Positions 1-8,709 of a DNA stretch of 64,000 bases are shown one piece after another. Under the pieces are notes generated by a model. The model made no database searches and was not told the origin of the DNA. It saw nothing but the letters and a program-made list of their open reading frames with translations. Positions within the stretch are counted from its first letter, which is position 1, and each line of letters starts with the position of its first letter. The DNA is from UBA2767 sp965228625 (lineage in GTDB: Bacteria; Pseudomonadota; Alphaproteobacteria; Rhizobiales; Methyloligellaceae), in NCBI GenBank assembly GCA_965228625.1, contig OZ245829.1:1426001-1490000 (forward strand), in the 5' to 3' direction. The position numbers and the translations under genes were made by a program.

Positions 1-430
1 GGCCGACGATCAGTCGAAACCCGCCCGGCAGGCGGAAGACGCTGGCCAGCGCAAGACGCGATTCCACACCGCGTTGGCTGGGACGCTTGTAGGCGAACTC
101 CACGCGCCCGACACTGTTCCAGAGGTCCTTGGAAATGGACGTCAGGTTGCCGGTTATGCGGCGGCCGTCCTTGTCGGTGACGAGGTAGAGGCTGTTGCCC
201 GGAGTCAGGCTACGGTTCGAGACCACCTTGGTCAGGTTGGAGATACCGCCGGCGTTGTATTGCTCCGCGAGGCCGCGGATCTCCGCCTCGATGGTCTGCT
301 CGAGCTGGCGCGCGAGCAGCACGTTGGTCTGGTAGTAGATGTAACCGATGGCGCCGGCGGACGCAGATCCGAACAGCGCCATGAAGATCACGGCCAATCG
401 AAATGTGGTGGTGCGAAATAGCTTATGCAC
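1..430 (-). CDS. Sensor histidine kinase, N-terminal part (cut by window edge)
   Basis: This is the N-terminal 143 codons of a membrane sensor kinase that runs off the left edge. The GTG start at 430 overlaps the stop of the upstream response regulator by 8 bases, which ties the two into one translationally coupled pair. The protein opens with a basic stretch (HKLFRTTTFRLA) and one hydrophobic segment (about residues 11-30). A periplasmic sensor region follows, containing LYLVTDKDGRRITGN. No HAMP, H-box or ATPase region lies inside the window, so kinase identity rests on the partner regulator and on the family layout degP-regulator-kinase common in Rhizobiales. The signal sensed is unknown; envelope stress is a reasonable guess because degP is next door. 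Confidence 0.75.
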   Translation of the reverse strand, partial: MHKLFRTTTFRLAVIFMALFGSASAGAIGYIYYQTNVLLARQLEQTIEAEIRGLAEQYNAGGISNLTKVVSNRSLTPGNSLYLVTDKDGRRITGNLTSISKDLWNSVGRVEFAYKRPSQRGVESRLALASVFRLPGGFRLIVG

Positions 431-1103
431 CGTCAGCGCGGATCGAGTAGCCAACGCCTCTTACGGTGTGCAGGAGCGGCTTGTCGAATTCCTTGTCGAT
501 CTTCGCGCGCAGCCTCGAAATATGCACGTCGATAACGTTCGTCTGGGGATCGAAGTGATAGTCCCAGACGTGTTCCAGCAACATGGTCCGCGTTACGACC
601 TGCCCTGCATGTTTCATCAGATATTCCAGCAGACGAAATTCCCGAGGCTGAAGCAATATCGGTTGTCCTGAACGTACAACCTTGTGCGTCAACCTGTCGA
701 GTTCCAGGTCGTCGACCTTGTACTTCGTTACCGCTTCCTCCGGCGCCGAGCGCCGGGCGAGTGCTTCGATGCGCGCAAGCAGTTCGCTGAACGAGTAGGG
801 CTTGGTGAGATAGTCGTCGCCGCCGGCGCGCAGTCCCTTCACCCTGTCATCGACCTCGCCGAGCGCGCTCAGGATCAGCGCCGGCGTCTGGACGCCCTTC
901 TCGCGAAGCTGGGAAATGACAGACAGGCCGTCGAGCTTGGGCAGCATGCGGTCGACGATCAGCACGTCATGAACCTGACTTTCCGCCAGCGCCAGTCCGG
1001 CCTCGCCGTCGGCGGCATGGTCCGGCACGTGGCCAGCCTCCTTCAACGCCTTGGTGAGAAACGCGGCCGTTTCGCTGTCGTCTTCAATTATCAGGACACG
1101 CAT
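423..1103 (-). CDS. OmpR-family response regulator
   Basis: Two-domain response regulator of 226 residues counted from the MRVLIIEDD start. The receiver domain has the acidic pocket EDD at 7-9, the phosphoacceptor Asp at about 51 (LIVDRMLPKLDG), a conserved Thr/Ser region (LILSA) and the Lys of YLTKPYSF. A C-terminal OmpR-type winged helix ends in HTVRGVGY. The frame is open 25 codons further, to an ATG at 1178. I chose 1103 because the domain begins there, but neither start has a convincing Shine-Dalgarno. It lies downstream of degP with a strong intercistronic hairpin between them and overlaps the kinase gene. It probably controls envelope genes, possibly degP itself; this is inference from context. 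Confidence 0.9.
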   Translation of the reverse strand: MRVLIIEDDSETAAFLTKALKEAGHVPDHAADGEAGLALAESQVHDVLIVDRMLPKLDGLSVISQLREKGVQTPALILSALGEVDDRVKGLRAGGDDYLTKPYSFSELLARIEALARRSAPEEAVTKYKVDDLELDRLTHKVVRSGQPILLQPREFRLLEYLMKHAGQVVTRTMLLEHVWDYHFDPQTNVIDVHISRLRAKIDKEFDKPLLHTVRGVGYSIRADGA

Positions 1104-1199
1104 GGGCTCTGACTTTAACCCGGAAATGGACATATCTTGAACCGTATGGTCCGTCGGAATCTGTGCTTCTAGGGTCATGGGATGAAATACCTAGGTGGC

Positions 1200-1229
1200 G
1201 ACGGCACGGTCAACAAGGACCGTGCCGTC
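1200..1229 (-). promoter_or_regulatory. Intercistronic 12-bp hairpin between degP and the regulator
   Basis: GACGGCACGGTC (1200-1211) and GACCGTGCCGTC (1218-1229) form a perfect 12-bp stem with a 6-base loop. It sits right after the degP stop codon and before the regulator on the transcribed strand. No U-tract follows, so it is not a classical terminator. It may protect the 3' end of the degP message or set the degP:regulator expression ratio. Confidence 0.6.
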
Positions 1230-1245
1230 TGAGGTCCGTGGAGAG

Positions 1246-2799
1246 TTAGACCTTCTTGAGGGGGATGGCGATGAACCGCTGGTTCTCGCCCGAACGTACG
1301 AGCATGTTGACAGCCGTGCGGCCTTTGTCCTTGGCCTTCTTGACGCTGTCTGCAACGTCTTCAGGGTTGCTCACGTCCTTGCCGCCAACCTTGAGGATGA
1401 CGTCACCGGCCCTGAGCCCCTTCTCGGCCGCCGAGGAGTCGGGATCAACCTTGGTGATCACGACGCCCTTCTTGCCCGCACCCGGCTTGCTCGAGGCCGG
1501 AGCAATGGAGAGGCCCAGGCCATCCATCTGCTCGTCCGAACTCGCGGACGGCTTGTCGTCCTTGTTCAGGGCCGCAAGCTGCCGGCTGGTCGGGAACGTA
1601 CCCAGCTTGACGCTGATGTCGCGCTCCTTGCCGTCACGCAGAACCTTGATCGTGATGTTCTCTTTCGGATTGATGGTCGCGATCTTGCGCGCCAGGTCCC
1701 GCGAGCTCTCGATGTTCTCGCCCTCGACACTGAGGATGAGGTCACCGACTTCCATGTCGGACTTGGCCGCCGGACCGCCCGAGGACAGCTTGGTCACGAT
1801 CGCGCCCTTCGGCTCATCGAAACCGAAGCTTGCAGCCATGTCGTCGCTGACGCTCTGGATCGACACGCCGAGCCAGCCGCGGGCGACCTTGCCATCGCTC
1901 TTGAGCTGAGCAACGACCGTCTTCGCCAACTGCGCGGGAACCGCGAAGGCGATGCCGACGTTACCGCCGGAGGGGCTGAAGATGGCGGTGTTGACGCCGA
2001 CCACCTTGCCGTTCAGACCGAAGGCCGGACCGCCGGAGTTACCACGGTTGACCGCCGCGTCGATCTGCAGGAAGTCGTAAGGACCGTTGCCGATGTCACG
2101 CTTGTGGGCGGAGACGATACCGGCCGTCACGGTGCCGCCGAGGCCGAACGGATTGCCGACCGCCACGACCCAGTCACCGACCCGAGCCGTCTCGTCGGCA
2201 AACTCGACATAGGCGAAGGTCTTTTTCGACTTGATCTTGAGAAGTGCGAGGTCGGTCCGCTCATCGGTTCCGATGACGTCCGCCTCGTAGTCATCACCGC
2301 CATCCAGGATAACCGTGATCTTGGTCGAATCGTCGACGACGTGATGATTTGTCACCACATAGCCGTCCTCGGAAATGATGAAGCCGGAACCCTGGCCCAT
2401 CGACCGACGCGGACGTGCGTCGTTGCCCGGACCTTCCTTGCGGAACCGCTTGAAGAACTCGTTGAGCGGATGTCCGTCCGGCAGGTCCGGCATGTTGAAT
2501 TCGGGCATGTTGCGCGACATCCGGCGCGACGTGCGTTCGCCCCTGACCTGAATGGACACAACGGCAGGCCGCACTTTCTCGGCCAGATCCGCAAAGCTGA
2601 GCGGGGCGTTGCCCAACGGTGTCTTTACGGTCTTCTGAGCCGCATTCGCAGTGGTAATCGCTTGGGGGGAGCTGGGCGAAAGCGCGGCGCCGAGCAGGCC
2701 GAGCCCGACCGCACCGGCCAACGCATAAGCAAGCGGCGCCTTGCCGCCGAGCTTGTGCGTAGAACGCGCCTTCTTTGACGTCGTACTTTGGTCGATCAT
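1246..2799 (-). CDS. degP: Do/DegP-family periplasmic serine endoprotease
   Basis: HtrA-family protease/chaperone of 517 residues that degrades or refolds misfolded envelope proteins. The N terminus has a basic stretch and one hydrophobic segment (about 22-42) acting as signal peptide or membrane anchor. The trypsin-like domain carries the triad His153 (NHHVV), Asp183 (TDLALLKIK) and Ser255 (GNSGGP). Two PDZ domains follow (about 300-395 with RGWLGVSIQ, and about 420-510 with GVVITKVDPDSSAAEKGL). Between signal and protease lies a methionine/arginine-rich linker with MSRNMPEFNMPDLPDGHP, typical of rhizobial DegP. The gene sits between the cytochrome c maturation block and a two-component pair, an arrangement known from rhizobia. 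An inverted repeat lies in its promoter region. Confidence 0.95.
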   Translation of the reverse strand: MIDQSTTSKKARSTHKLGGKAPLAYALAGAVGLGLLGAALSPSSPQAITTANAAQKTVKTPLGNAPLSFADLAEKVRPAVVSIQVRGERTSRRMSRNMPEFNMPDLPDGHPLNEFFKRFRKEGPGNDARPRRSMGQGSGFIISEDGYVVTNHHVVDDSTKITVILDGGDDYEADVIGTDERTDLALLKIKSKKTFAYVEFADETARVGDWVVAVGNPFGLGGTVTAGIVSAHKRDIGNGPYDFLQIDAAVNRGNSGGPAFGLNGKVVGVNTAIFSPSGGNVGIAFAVPAQLAKTVVAQLKSDGKVARGWLGVSIQSVSDDMAASFGFDEPKGAIVTKLSSGGPAAKSDMEVGDLILSVEGENIESSRDLARKIATINPKENITIKVLRDGKERDISVKLGTFPTSRQLAALNKDDKPSASSDEQMDGLGLSIAPASSKPGAGKKGVVITKVDPDSSAAEKGLRAGDVILKVGGKDVSNPEDVADSVKKAKDKGRTAVNMLVRSGENQRFIAIPLKKV

Positions 2800-2923
2800 G
2801 TGGTTTTACCTTCCTTAGGTCTGTGATCGCGCTGAACCTGACCAGTCACCGGGCTAGCGAAGCGCATGGCCTGCGGCCGCCTCGTGGTCTCAGGTACTAA
2901 GAGATAGGGTTTCGGTTGTTACG

Positions 2924-2951
2924 CGAAACTTGCCGGAGGATTAAAGTTTCG
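2924..2951 (-). promoter_or_regulatory. Inverted repeat in the degP promoter region
   Basis: CGAAACTT (2924-2931) and AAGTTTCG (2944-2951) form an 8-bp inverted repeat with a 12-base spacer, 125-152 bases upstream of the degP start. A further CGAAAC-like element (read on the minus strand) lies just downstream around 2908-2914. The half-site spacing suits a dimeric regulator. Whether the adjacent OmpR-type regulator binds here is not shown. Confidence 0.4.
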
Positions 2952-3014
2952 TAAGAGTTGCACCAAACACGGCAAGAAAACCCTCGATTTCATCAACTCA
3001 TCGGGATCGGAACG

Positions 3015-4250
3015 TTACCGATCGTTCAGGAGTTTGGTGACGATGACCGAGCTGCTCTCCAGCGTCTTGTGAACCGGGCACTTGTCGGCGATCTCAAGGA
3101 GCCTTTGCCGCGTTTCATCATCCAGCTCGCCTTCGATCACAACGTCGCGCTCGAAGCGGTCGATCTTGCCTTCACGGCCCTCGCATTCCGCGCAGTCCTC
3201 GGCGTGGACCTTGCCGTGCCGGACATGCACGGTCGCGCGATCGAGATCGATTTTCTTGTGATCGGCATACATGCGCAACGTCATGGTCGTACAGGTGCCA
3301 AGCGCTGACGACAGCAGGTCATACGGGCTGGGTCCGGAGTCCATTCCTCCGAAACTCACCGGTTCATCCGCCAGCCAACGATGCGGTCCGGAGACGACTT
3401 CCGCCTGGAACTTGCCGGCGCGGGTTTCCGCAACGCCGACCTGCCCCTCCGGCCCCGGATAAGGAAGCACCGACGGTGATTCCTTGCCGGAGATAAACCG
3501 GGAGGCCCACGCGCTCAACACGTCGGCCACGTAAACCGCGTCCGAGCGGCGGCTCAGCAGATGGTCGGCATCGTCGAGGGAGATGAAGCTCTTGGGGTGC
3601 TTTGCCGCATCGTAGATTGCAGCCGCATTTTCGATGCCGACAATCTCGTCGCGCGGCGCATGAAAGATCAGAAGGGCCTTGCGCATTTTCGCAATACGCG
3701 AATTGACCGACTGCTCCTTCAGGTCGTCCAGAAACTGCTTTTTGATCGTGAAGGTGCGTCCCGCGAGCTGCACCTCGGCGACACCCTCCGTCTCGATCTC
3801 GTCGATCTTGGCGCCGAAATTGTGTGCGACATGCGCCGCATCCGCAGGGGCACCTATTGTCGCCACGGCCTTGACCTCGGGAACGTCCCCCGCGACCGCC
3901 AGCACCGCCGCGCCGCCAAGGCTGTGGCCGATCAGGATTTCCGGAGCCTCATGGTTGTCGCGCAGGAAATCGGCGGCCTTTCTGAGATCATCCACGTTCG
4001 ACGAGAAGTTGGTGTTGGCAAAGTCGCCGTCGCTCGCTCCAAGCCCGGTGAAGTCGAACCGCAGCACCGCGAAACCGCGCTCGACCAGCGCCTCGGAAAT
4101 CCGGGCCGCCGCGAAGATATCCTTCGAGCAGGTGAAGCAGTGGGCGAACAGCGCGAAGGCGCGCGGGCTGCCGGCGGGCCTGTCGAGGCGAGCGGCAAGT
4201 GCTTCACCGGAACTGCCGGGAAAAGTGAGTTTTTCAGAGGATCTGGACAT
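3015..4250 (-). CDS. Bifunctional alpha/beta hydrolase - OsmC family protein
   Basis: Fusion of 411 residues. The N-terminal alpha/beta hydrolase (about 1-240) has the nucleophile elbow GHSLGG and a late acidic/His motif (DDADHLLS). The C-terminal OsmC/Ohr-like domain (about 270-405) carries the two reactive cysteines in GTCTTMTLRMYA and KCPVHKTL, expected to reduce organic hydroperoxides with thiols. The ATG at 4250 has GGAG seven bases upstream and is preferred over an upstream TTG at 4265. It lies 84 bp downstream of ccmH on the same strand and may be a tail gene of that operon. The pairing suggests esterase action coupled to peroxide detoxification, but no substrate can be named. The fusion is a known alphaproteobacterial architecture, not an assembly artefact. 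Confidence 0.9.
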   Translation of the reverse strand: MSRSSEKLTFPGSSGEALAARLDRPAGSPRAFALFAHCFTCSKDIFAAARISEALVERGFAVLRFDFTGLGASDGDFANTNFSSNVDDLRKAADFLRDNHEAPEILIGHSLGGAAVLAVAGDVPEVKAVATIGAPADAAHVAHNFGAKIDEIETEGVAEVQLAGRTFTIKKQFLDDLKEQSVNSRIAKMRKALLIFHAPRDEIVGIENAAAIYDAAKHPKSFISLDDADHLLSRRSDAVYVADVLSAWASRFISGKESPSVLPYPGPEGQVGVAETRAGKFQAEVVSGPHRWLADEPVSFGGMDSGPSPYDLLSSALGTCTTMTLRMYADHKKIDLDRATVHVRHGKVHAEDCAECEGREGKIDRFERDVVIEGELDDETRQRLLEIADKCPVHKTLESSSVIVTKLLNDR

Positions 4251-4334
4251 GGACCGGCTCCGCAAATGGATGAACTCGCCGGGTAAGATGGTTCAGGCCG
4301 GAGGGCGGAGCAAGGCCTTTGATTGCACCGCTGA

Positions 4335-4811
4335 TCAGCTTTCCTCGAGCAGCTTGTCGAGGGCGCGCTTCTCCTTTGCGGACAGACTGCTCTTGCCCGC
4401 CGGCTTCGTTGCGGCAGCGCGCCTGCGGTAGGAGCGGTACAAGACAAAGAGGCCAAGCAGGAGGATGATCGGCGCCGCCAGCCAAAGGACCAGAGTGTGC
4501 AGTCCGAATCTGGGTGTCAGAAGCACGAACTCGCCGTATTTGGAGACGACGAAATCGATCACCTGCTCATTCGTCTCGCCCGTCTTGAGACGCTCCCGGA
4601 CGAGGACCCGCAGGTCCCTGGCCAGCGGCGCATCGGAATCATCGATGGACTGGTTCTGGCAGACAAGACATCTCAGATCCTTCGAGATCACGCGCGCGCG
4701 TTCCTCCAGCGCCGGGTCCTTGAGGACTTCGTCAGGCTGAACCGCCAGCGCGGGCGGCGTGAACGCCGCTGCCGCCAGGATCATGCATGCCGCTGTCAGA
4801 ATCCGGATCAT
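4335..4811 (-). CDS. ccmH: Cytochrome c-type biogenesis protein CcmH (CycL)
   Basis: Protein of 158 residues with a cleavable signal peptide (hydrophobic to about residue 23), the redox motif LRCLVCQNQ, a helical periplasmic domain (KTGETNEQVIDFVVSKYGEFVLL) and one C-terminal transmembrane segment (about 106-125) with a basic cytoplasmic tail. CcmH reduces apocytochrome c CxxCH thiols, together with CcmF and CcmI, so that heme can be attached in the periplasm. Its start is 4 bases after the ccmF stop, so the two genes are co-translated. Length and motif are normal for the family. Confidence 0.95.
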   Translation of the reverse strand: MIRILTAACMILAAAAFTPPALAVQPDEVLKDPALEERARVISKDLRCLVCQNQSIDDSDAPLARDLRVLVRERLKTGETNEQVIDFVVSKYGEFVLLTPRFGLHTLVLWLAAPIILLLGLFVLYRSYRRRAAATKPAGKSSLSAKEKRALDKLLEES

Positions 4812-4815
4812 TCAT

Positions 4816-6801
4816 CTACTCCGCAGGCACCGGATGCGCCTTCGCAACGCGGGCCCGCTTGGGTGCGCCCACCCGCAACCGCCGGTCGGTGAGCGATATC
4901 ATTCCGCCGAGGAACATGATGATCGTTCCGATCCATATGAGCCGTACGAGCGGATTGTAGTAAAGCCGGACCGTGTAGGCGCCGTCCGTGAGTTCATCGC
5001 CGAGAACCGCATAAAGGTCACCGCCCCATGCCGCGTGGATACCCGCCTCAGTGGTCGCCTGAGCCGGAGCGATATACATCCGCTTGGACGGATGGAGGTT
5101 CGTCAGCGCCGCGCCGCCTTCCGTTACGACAAAAGTGCCGATTTGCTCGCGATAGTTGGGCCCCTGCTGCGGTTCGACACCGTCAAACCTCAGTTGGTAG
5201 CCGGCGATCTCTTCCGTGTCACCCGGCTTCATCGCGACGATCTTCTCCGACTGCCACGCAGTCGTGCCGACGATGCCGATCACCATGACACCGACGCCGA
5301 TATGGGCGACCGCGGTGCCGTAGGCGGAACGCGGCAGATTGCGCAGCCGGCGCAAAACCTCGTCCGCCGGTGCCCGGAAGGCCTTTGCGCGGAAGCCGAT
5401 TTCCGAAACGGCCCCCATGATGACCCACACCCCAAGTCCGAGCGCAAGCGGCGCGAGCCACGGACCGGAGCCCGCCATGGCATAGGCAGCGATGATCGCC
5501 AGAGCCGTCAGTCCGATCGCGACCCACAGACGCTGCGTGGCGCCAAGGATGTCACCGCGCTTCCAGGCCAGTAGCGGGCCATACGGTACGGCGATCAACA
5601 GCGGGATCATCAGCGGGACGAACGTGGCGTTGAAGAATGGCGGTCCGACCGAGATCTTTTCGCCTGTGACCGACTCGAGCGCGAGCGGATAGAGCGTGCC
5701 GACGAAAACGGCGGCGCAGCCGGTCGTGATCAGGAGATTGTTGAGAATGAGCGCGCCTTCCCGGCTGATCGGCGCGAACAGTCCGCCCTGGCGCAAGACC
5801 TGCGCCCGACTCGCAAACAGCGCCAGCGCGCCGCCGGTGAAGAACACCATGATGGCCAGAATGAACACGCCGCGCGCCGGGTCGACGGCGAAGGCATGCA
5901 CGGACGTGAGCACACCCGACCGCACCAGGAACGTACCCATCAGACTGAGCGAGAAGGTGAGAATGGCGAGCAGGATGGTCCAGACCTTCAGGGCGTCCCG
6001 CTTCTCCATGACGATGGCGGAATGCAGCAACGCGGTGCCCGCCAGCCACGGCATGAAGGACGCGTTTTCGACCGGGTCCCAGAACCACCAGCCGCCCCAG
6101 CCGAGCTCGTAATAGGCCCACCACGAGCCCATCGAGATGCCGAGCGTGAGGAACATCCAGGCGCCCAGGGTCCACGGGCGCACCCACCGCGCCCAGGCCG
6201 GATCGATGCGCCCGGAAATCAGGGCCGCGACCGCGAACGAAAACGCGATCGAGAAACCGACATAGCCCGCATACAGGAACGGCGGATGGAACGAGAGCGC
6301 CGGGTCCTGCAGGATCGGATTGAGTCCGCTGCCTTCGAATGGCGCGGGATGAACGCGCGTGAACGGGTTCGACGTGGTGACGATGAAAGTGAGAAAGGCG
6401 GCGGAGATGGACCCCTGGACGCCGAGCACGTTCGCTTTCAGATCCGGCGGCAGATTGCGGCCGAACAGCGCGACTGCGCTTCCGAACAGCGCCAGGATCA
6501 GAACCCAGAGCACCATCGAGCCCTCGTGGTTCCCCCACACGCCGCTGACCTTGTAGAGCATCGGCTTGGCCGAATGCGAGTTCTGCAGCACGTTCTCGAC
6601 CGAGAAGTCGGATGTGACGTAGGCTACCGTCAAGGCACAGAAGGAAACCAGCACAAGCAGGAACTGCGCCTGCGCCGCCGTGCTGCCGACCTGCATGAGG
6701 GAGAGATCGCCGCGTCGCGCGCCCCATATGGGCAGAATTGTCTGAACGAGAGAAACACCGAGCGCGAGGATCAGTGTGAAATGGCCGATTTCCGCAATCA
6801 T
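4816..6801 (-). CDS. ccmF: Heme lyase CcmF (CycK), cytochrome c maturation
   Basis: Large polytopic membrane protein of 661 residues, the core heme lyase that transfers heme from holo-CcmE to apocytochrome c. The tryptophan-rich WWD heme-binding signature is clear (WGGWWFWDPVENASFMPWL). Conserved periplasmic segments include GSMVLWVLIL and LVRSGVLTSVHAF with a heme-ligand-type His. The ATG at 6801, starting MIAEIGHFTL, is preceded by GGAAGGGG and matches the usual CcmF N terminus. The longer open frame to 6993 is ccmE shadow. It sits between ccmE and ccmH in the standard order. Confidence 0.95.
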   Translation of the reverse strand: MIAEIGHFTLILALGVSLVQTILPIWGARRGDLSLMQVGSTAAQAQFLLVLVSFCALTVAYVTSDFSVENVLQNSHSAKPMLYKVSGVWGNHEGSMVLWVLILALFGSAVALFGRNLPPDLKANVLGVQGSISAAFLTFIVTTSNPFTRVHPAPFEGSGLNPILQDPALSFHPPFLYAGYVGFSIAFSFAVAALISGRIDPAWARWVRPWTLGAWMFLTLGISMGSWWAYYELGWGGWWFWDPVENASFMPWLAGTALLHSAIVMEKRDALKVWTILLAILTFSLSLMGTFLVRSGVLTSVHAFAVDPARGVFILAIMVFFTGGALALFASRAQVLRQGGLFAPISREGALILNNLLITTGCAAVFVGTLYPLALESVTGEKISVGPPFFNATFVPLMIPLLIAVPYGPLLAWKRGDILGATQRLWVAIGLTALAIIAAYAMAGSGPWLAPLALGLGVWVIMGAVSEIGFRAKAFRAPADEVLRRLRNLPRSAYGTAVAHIGVGVMVIGIVGTTAWQSEKIVAMKPGDTEEIAGYQLRFDGVEPQQGPNYREQIGTFVVTEGGAALTNLHPSKRMYIAPAQATTEAGIHAAWGGDLYAVLGDELTDGAYTVRLYYNPLVRLIWIGTIIMFLGGMISLTDRRLRVGAPKRARVAKAHPVPAE

Positions 6802-6838
6802 GTTCTTTTTGGCCCCTTCCCGTAGCCAGTCGATTTCA

Positions 6839-7294
6839 TCAATTGGTCTGGGGCGGTGGACCTTCCCCTTGCCATACCCCTTGCTTTCGGAGTGCGTCCG
6901 CAACTTCCGGCGGCATGTAGTTTTCATCGTGCTTGGCGAGCACGTTGTCCGCGGTGAACACGCCGTCCGTGCCAAGCTTGCCTTCCGCAACAATACCCTG
7001 TCCCTCGCGGAACAGGTCCGGCAGCACGCCAGTATAGACGACGGGCAGGGTCTTTGCGGTGTCGGTCACCGCAAATTGAACCTGTGTCCCTTCGCCGCGT
7101 TTGACGCTCCCCTCCTCGACCAGTCCGCCGATGCGGATGCGCTGCCCCGGTGCGATGCTCTTCTCGGAGATATCGCTGGGGCTGTAGAAGAAAACGATAG
7201 AGTCCTCGAGGGCGAAAAGAACCAGTCCGACGGCAATGCCGAGCACGGCCACGCACGTGGCGATCAGGACTGATCTGCGTTGCTTCCGCGTCAT
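6839..7294 (-). CDS. ccmE: Heme chaperone CcmE (CycJ)
   Basis: Periplasmic heme chaperone of 151 residues, anchored by one N-terminal transmembrane segment (about 8-28, after MTRKQRRS). The OB-fold domain ends in the heme-binding motif HDENY, where the His binds heme covalently and the Tyr is an axial ligand. This is the classical type with His, not the Cys-type variant. The ATG at 7294 is preceded by GGAAGG. It follows ccmI by 34 bp and precedes ccmF by 37 bp in the same transcript. Confidence 0.95.
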   Translation of the reverse strand: MTRKQRRSVLIATCVAVLGIAVGLVLFALEDSIVFFYSPSDISEKSIAPGQRIRIGGLVEEGSVKRGEGTQVQFAVTDTAKTLPVVYTGVLPDLFREGQGIVAEGKLGTDGVFTADNVLAKHDENYMPPEVADALRKQGVWQGEGPPPQTN

Positions 7295-7328
7295 TCTTTT
7301 GTCAAAGCCTTCCAAACTTACCTGAGTG

Positions 7329-8543
7329 TTACAGACCGAGAGAGTTGGCCAACTCGCCGAGGGACGCAAGAGCACCCGGGTCATTCGCAAACGCCCCGCG
7401 CGCGTCCGACAAGGCCTTGGCCGCCGCCTGCTTGTCTCCGAGCACCATGTAGCTGCGCACAAGCCGCTGCCACTCGTCCACGCTGCCACCGTCGCTTTTC
7501 AGGCGTTCGGCAAGACCGGAGACCATTTGGCTGATCATGGCCGACCGGTCGGAGGCGCTCATCTGATTTGCCGCGGAAATGTCGTCCTGGGTTGGGCCGC
7601 GAAGCCCGCCCTGTTCGGGACCCGCAGGCGCCTGGGCCGTCTCTCGTTCGGTCGCCTGGTTCCGGGCCGTCTGCGGCGCGCCTTGCCGCAAGGGCGGATC
7701 ACCCACCCTCTCCTCAACGGCCGCAAGGCGTTGTTTCACGGCCTCTTTCCATGGCGCCGGACCATCCTGTCCCCGCTTCAGGAGATCACGCCATGCCTGC
7801 GCCGCTTCCGCGAACTGTCCGTCCTGCTCCTTCGCAATCGCGAGCCAGAAGTGTGCCCGGATCAGGGAGTCGTCGCCCTCGAGCGCCTTCTTCAGCACGG
7901 CGCGCGCCTGCTCGTTAACGACGCCGTTGTTGGCGAGCACAAGCGCGTTTCCGAATTCGATCAGCCGCCGCGGCGTTTGACCAAGAATCTGGGCCGCCTT
8001 GCCGTAGGCGTCGGCCGCGTCGGCAAACCGTCTTTGCCGCAGGTAGACCGGGCCAAGAACTTCCCAGCCGCGCCCGTCATGAGGATCTTCGCGCAGCCGC
8101 GCCTCGACCCGGGCAACGAGTGCCGCAATGTCCTGGTTTCCGTCCGGCGCCTTCAGGCGCGCCTCCAGCGGCTGGTCCGGCAAACCCGGTGTACCGTAAT
8201 TCAGATAGAGCGCCGTGCTCGCGACCGGCACGAGCAGAAAAGTGCTGACGAGCGCAAACGTCGCACCGCTCTTGCTCAGCGCAATTGCCTGCTTGGACTT
8301 TTTCTTTCCGCCTTCGGCGGCGGCAAGCAGGCGGCGCGAGACTTCGGTTCGGGCCGCTTTGGCCTCCGCCTCGCTGATCACGCCACGTTCCTCTTCGTCG
8401 GCGATTTCCCGAAGCTGGTCCTTGAAAACAGCCGTGTCGTAGGCAGTTGCATCCAGCGCCAGAGGCTTCGATCGCAGGAACGGATAAAGGACGACGATAA
8501 GCGTCGCGGCGGCCAGTACGGCGAATATCACCCAGATAACCAT
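7329..8543 (-). CDS. ccmI: Cytochrome c-type biogenesis protein CcmI (CycH)
   Basis: Protein of 404 residues that opens the ccmIEFH operon. Two transmembrane segments (about 2-20 and about 95-115) enclose a cytoplasmic loop with a leucine/charge-rich coiled region (FKDQLREIADEEERG). The periplasmic C-terminal half contains TPR helices (YLRQRRFADAADAYGKAAQ; EAAQAWRDLLKRG) that in characterised systems hold the apocytochrome c C terminus and present it to CcmF/CcmH. Length is within the family range. Confidence 0.93.
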   Translation of the reverse strand: MVIWVIFAVLAAATLIVVLYPFLRSKPLALDATAYDTAVFKDQLREIADEEERGVISEAEAKAARTEVSRRLLAAAEGGKKKSKQAIALSKSGATFALVSTFLLVPVASTALYLNYGTPGLPDQPLEARLKAPDGNQDIAALVARVEARLREDPHDGRGWEVLGPVYLRQRRFADAADAYGKAAQILGQTPRRLIEFGNALVLANNGVVNEQARAVLKKALEGDDSLIRAHFWLAIAKEQDGQFAEAAQAWRDLLKRGQDGPAPWKEAVKQRLAAVEERVGDPPLRQGAPQTARNQATERETAQAPAGPEQGGLRGPTQDDISAANQMSASDRSAMISQMVSGLAERLKSDGGSVDEWQRLVRSYMVLGDKQAAAKALSDARGAFANDPGALASLGELANSLGL

Positions 8544-8709
8544 GGCTACAACTCAAGCCTTCACATCACACCACAGGACACAAAATGGAAAGCACGCCGC
8601 CGTGACGGCGACAACTTTCGTCCAGTAAACAAGTTGAAAACATATCGGCCGAGTTCGTGCCATGAGCTAGGTCAAGCGTTACGCGGACACGGTGATCATA
8701 CGATGCCTG

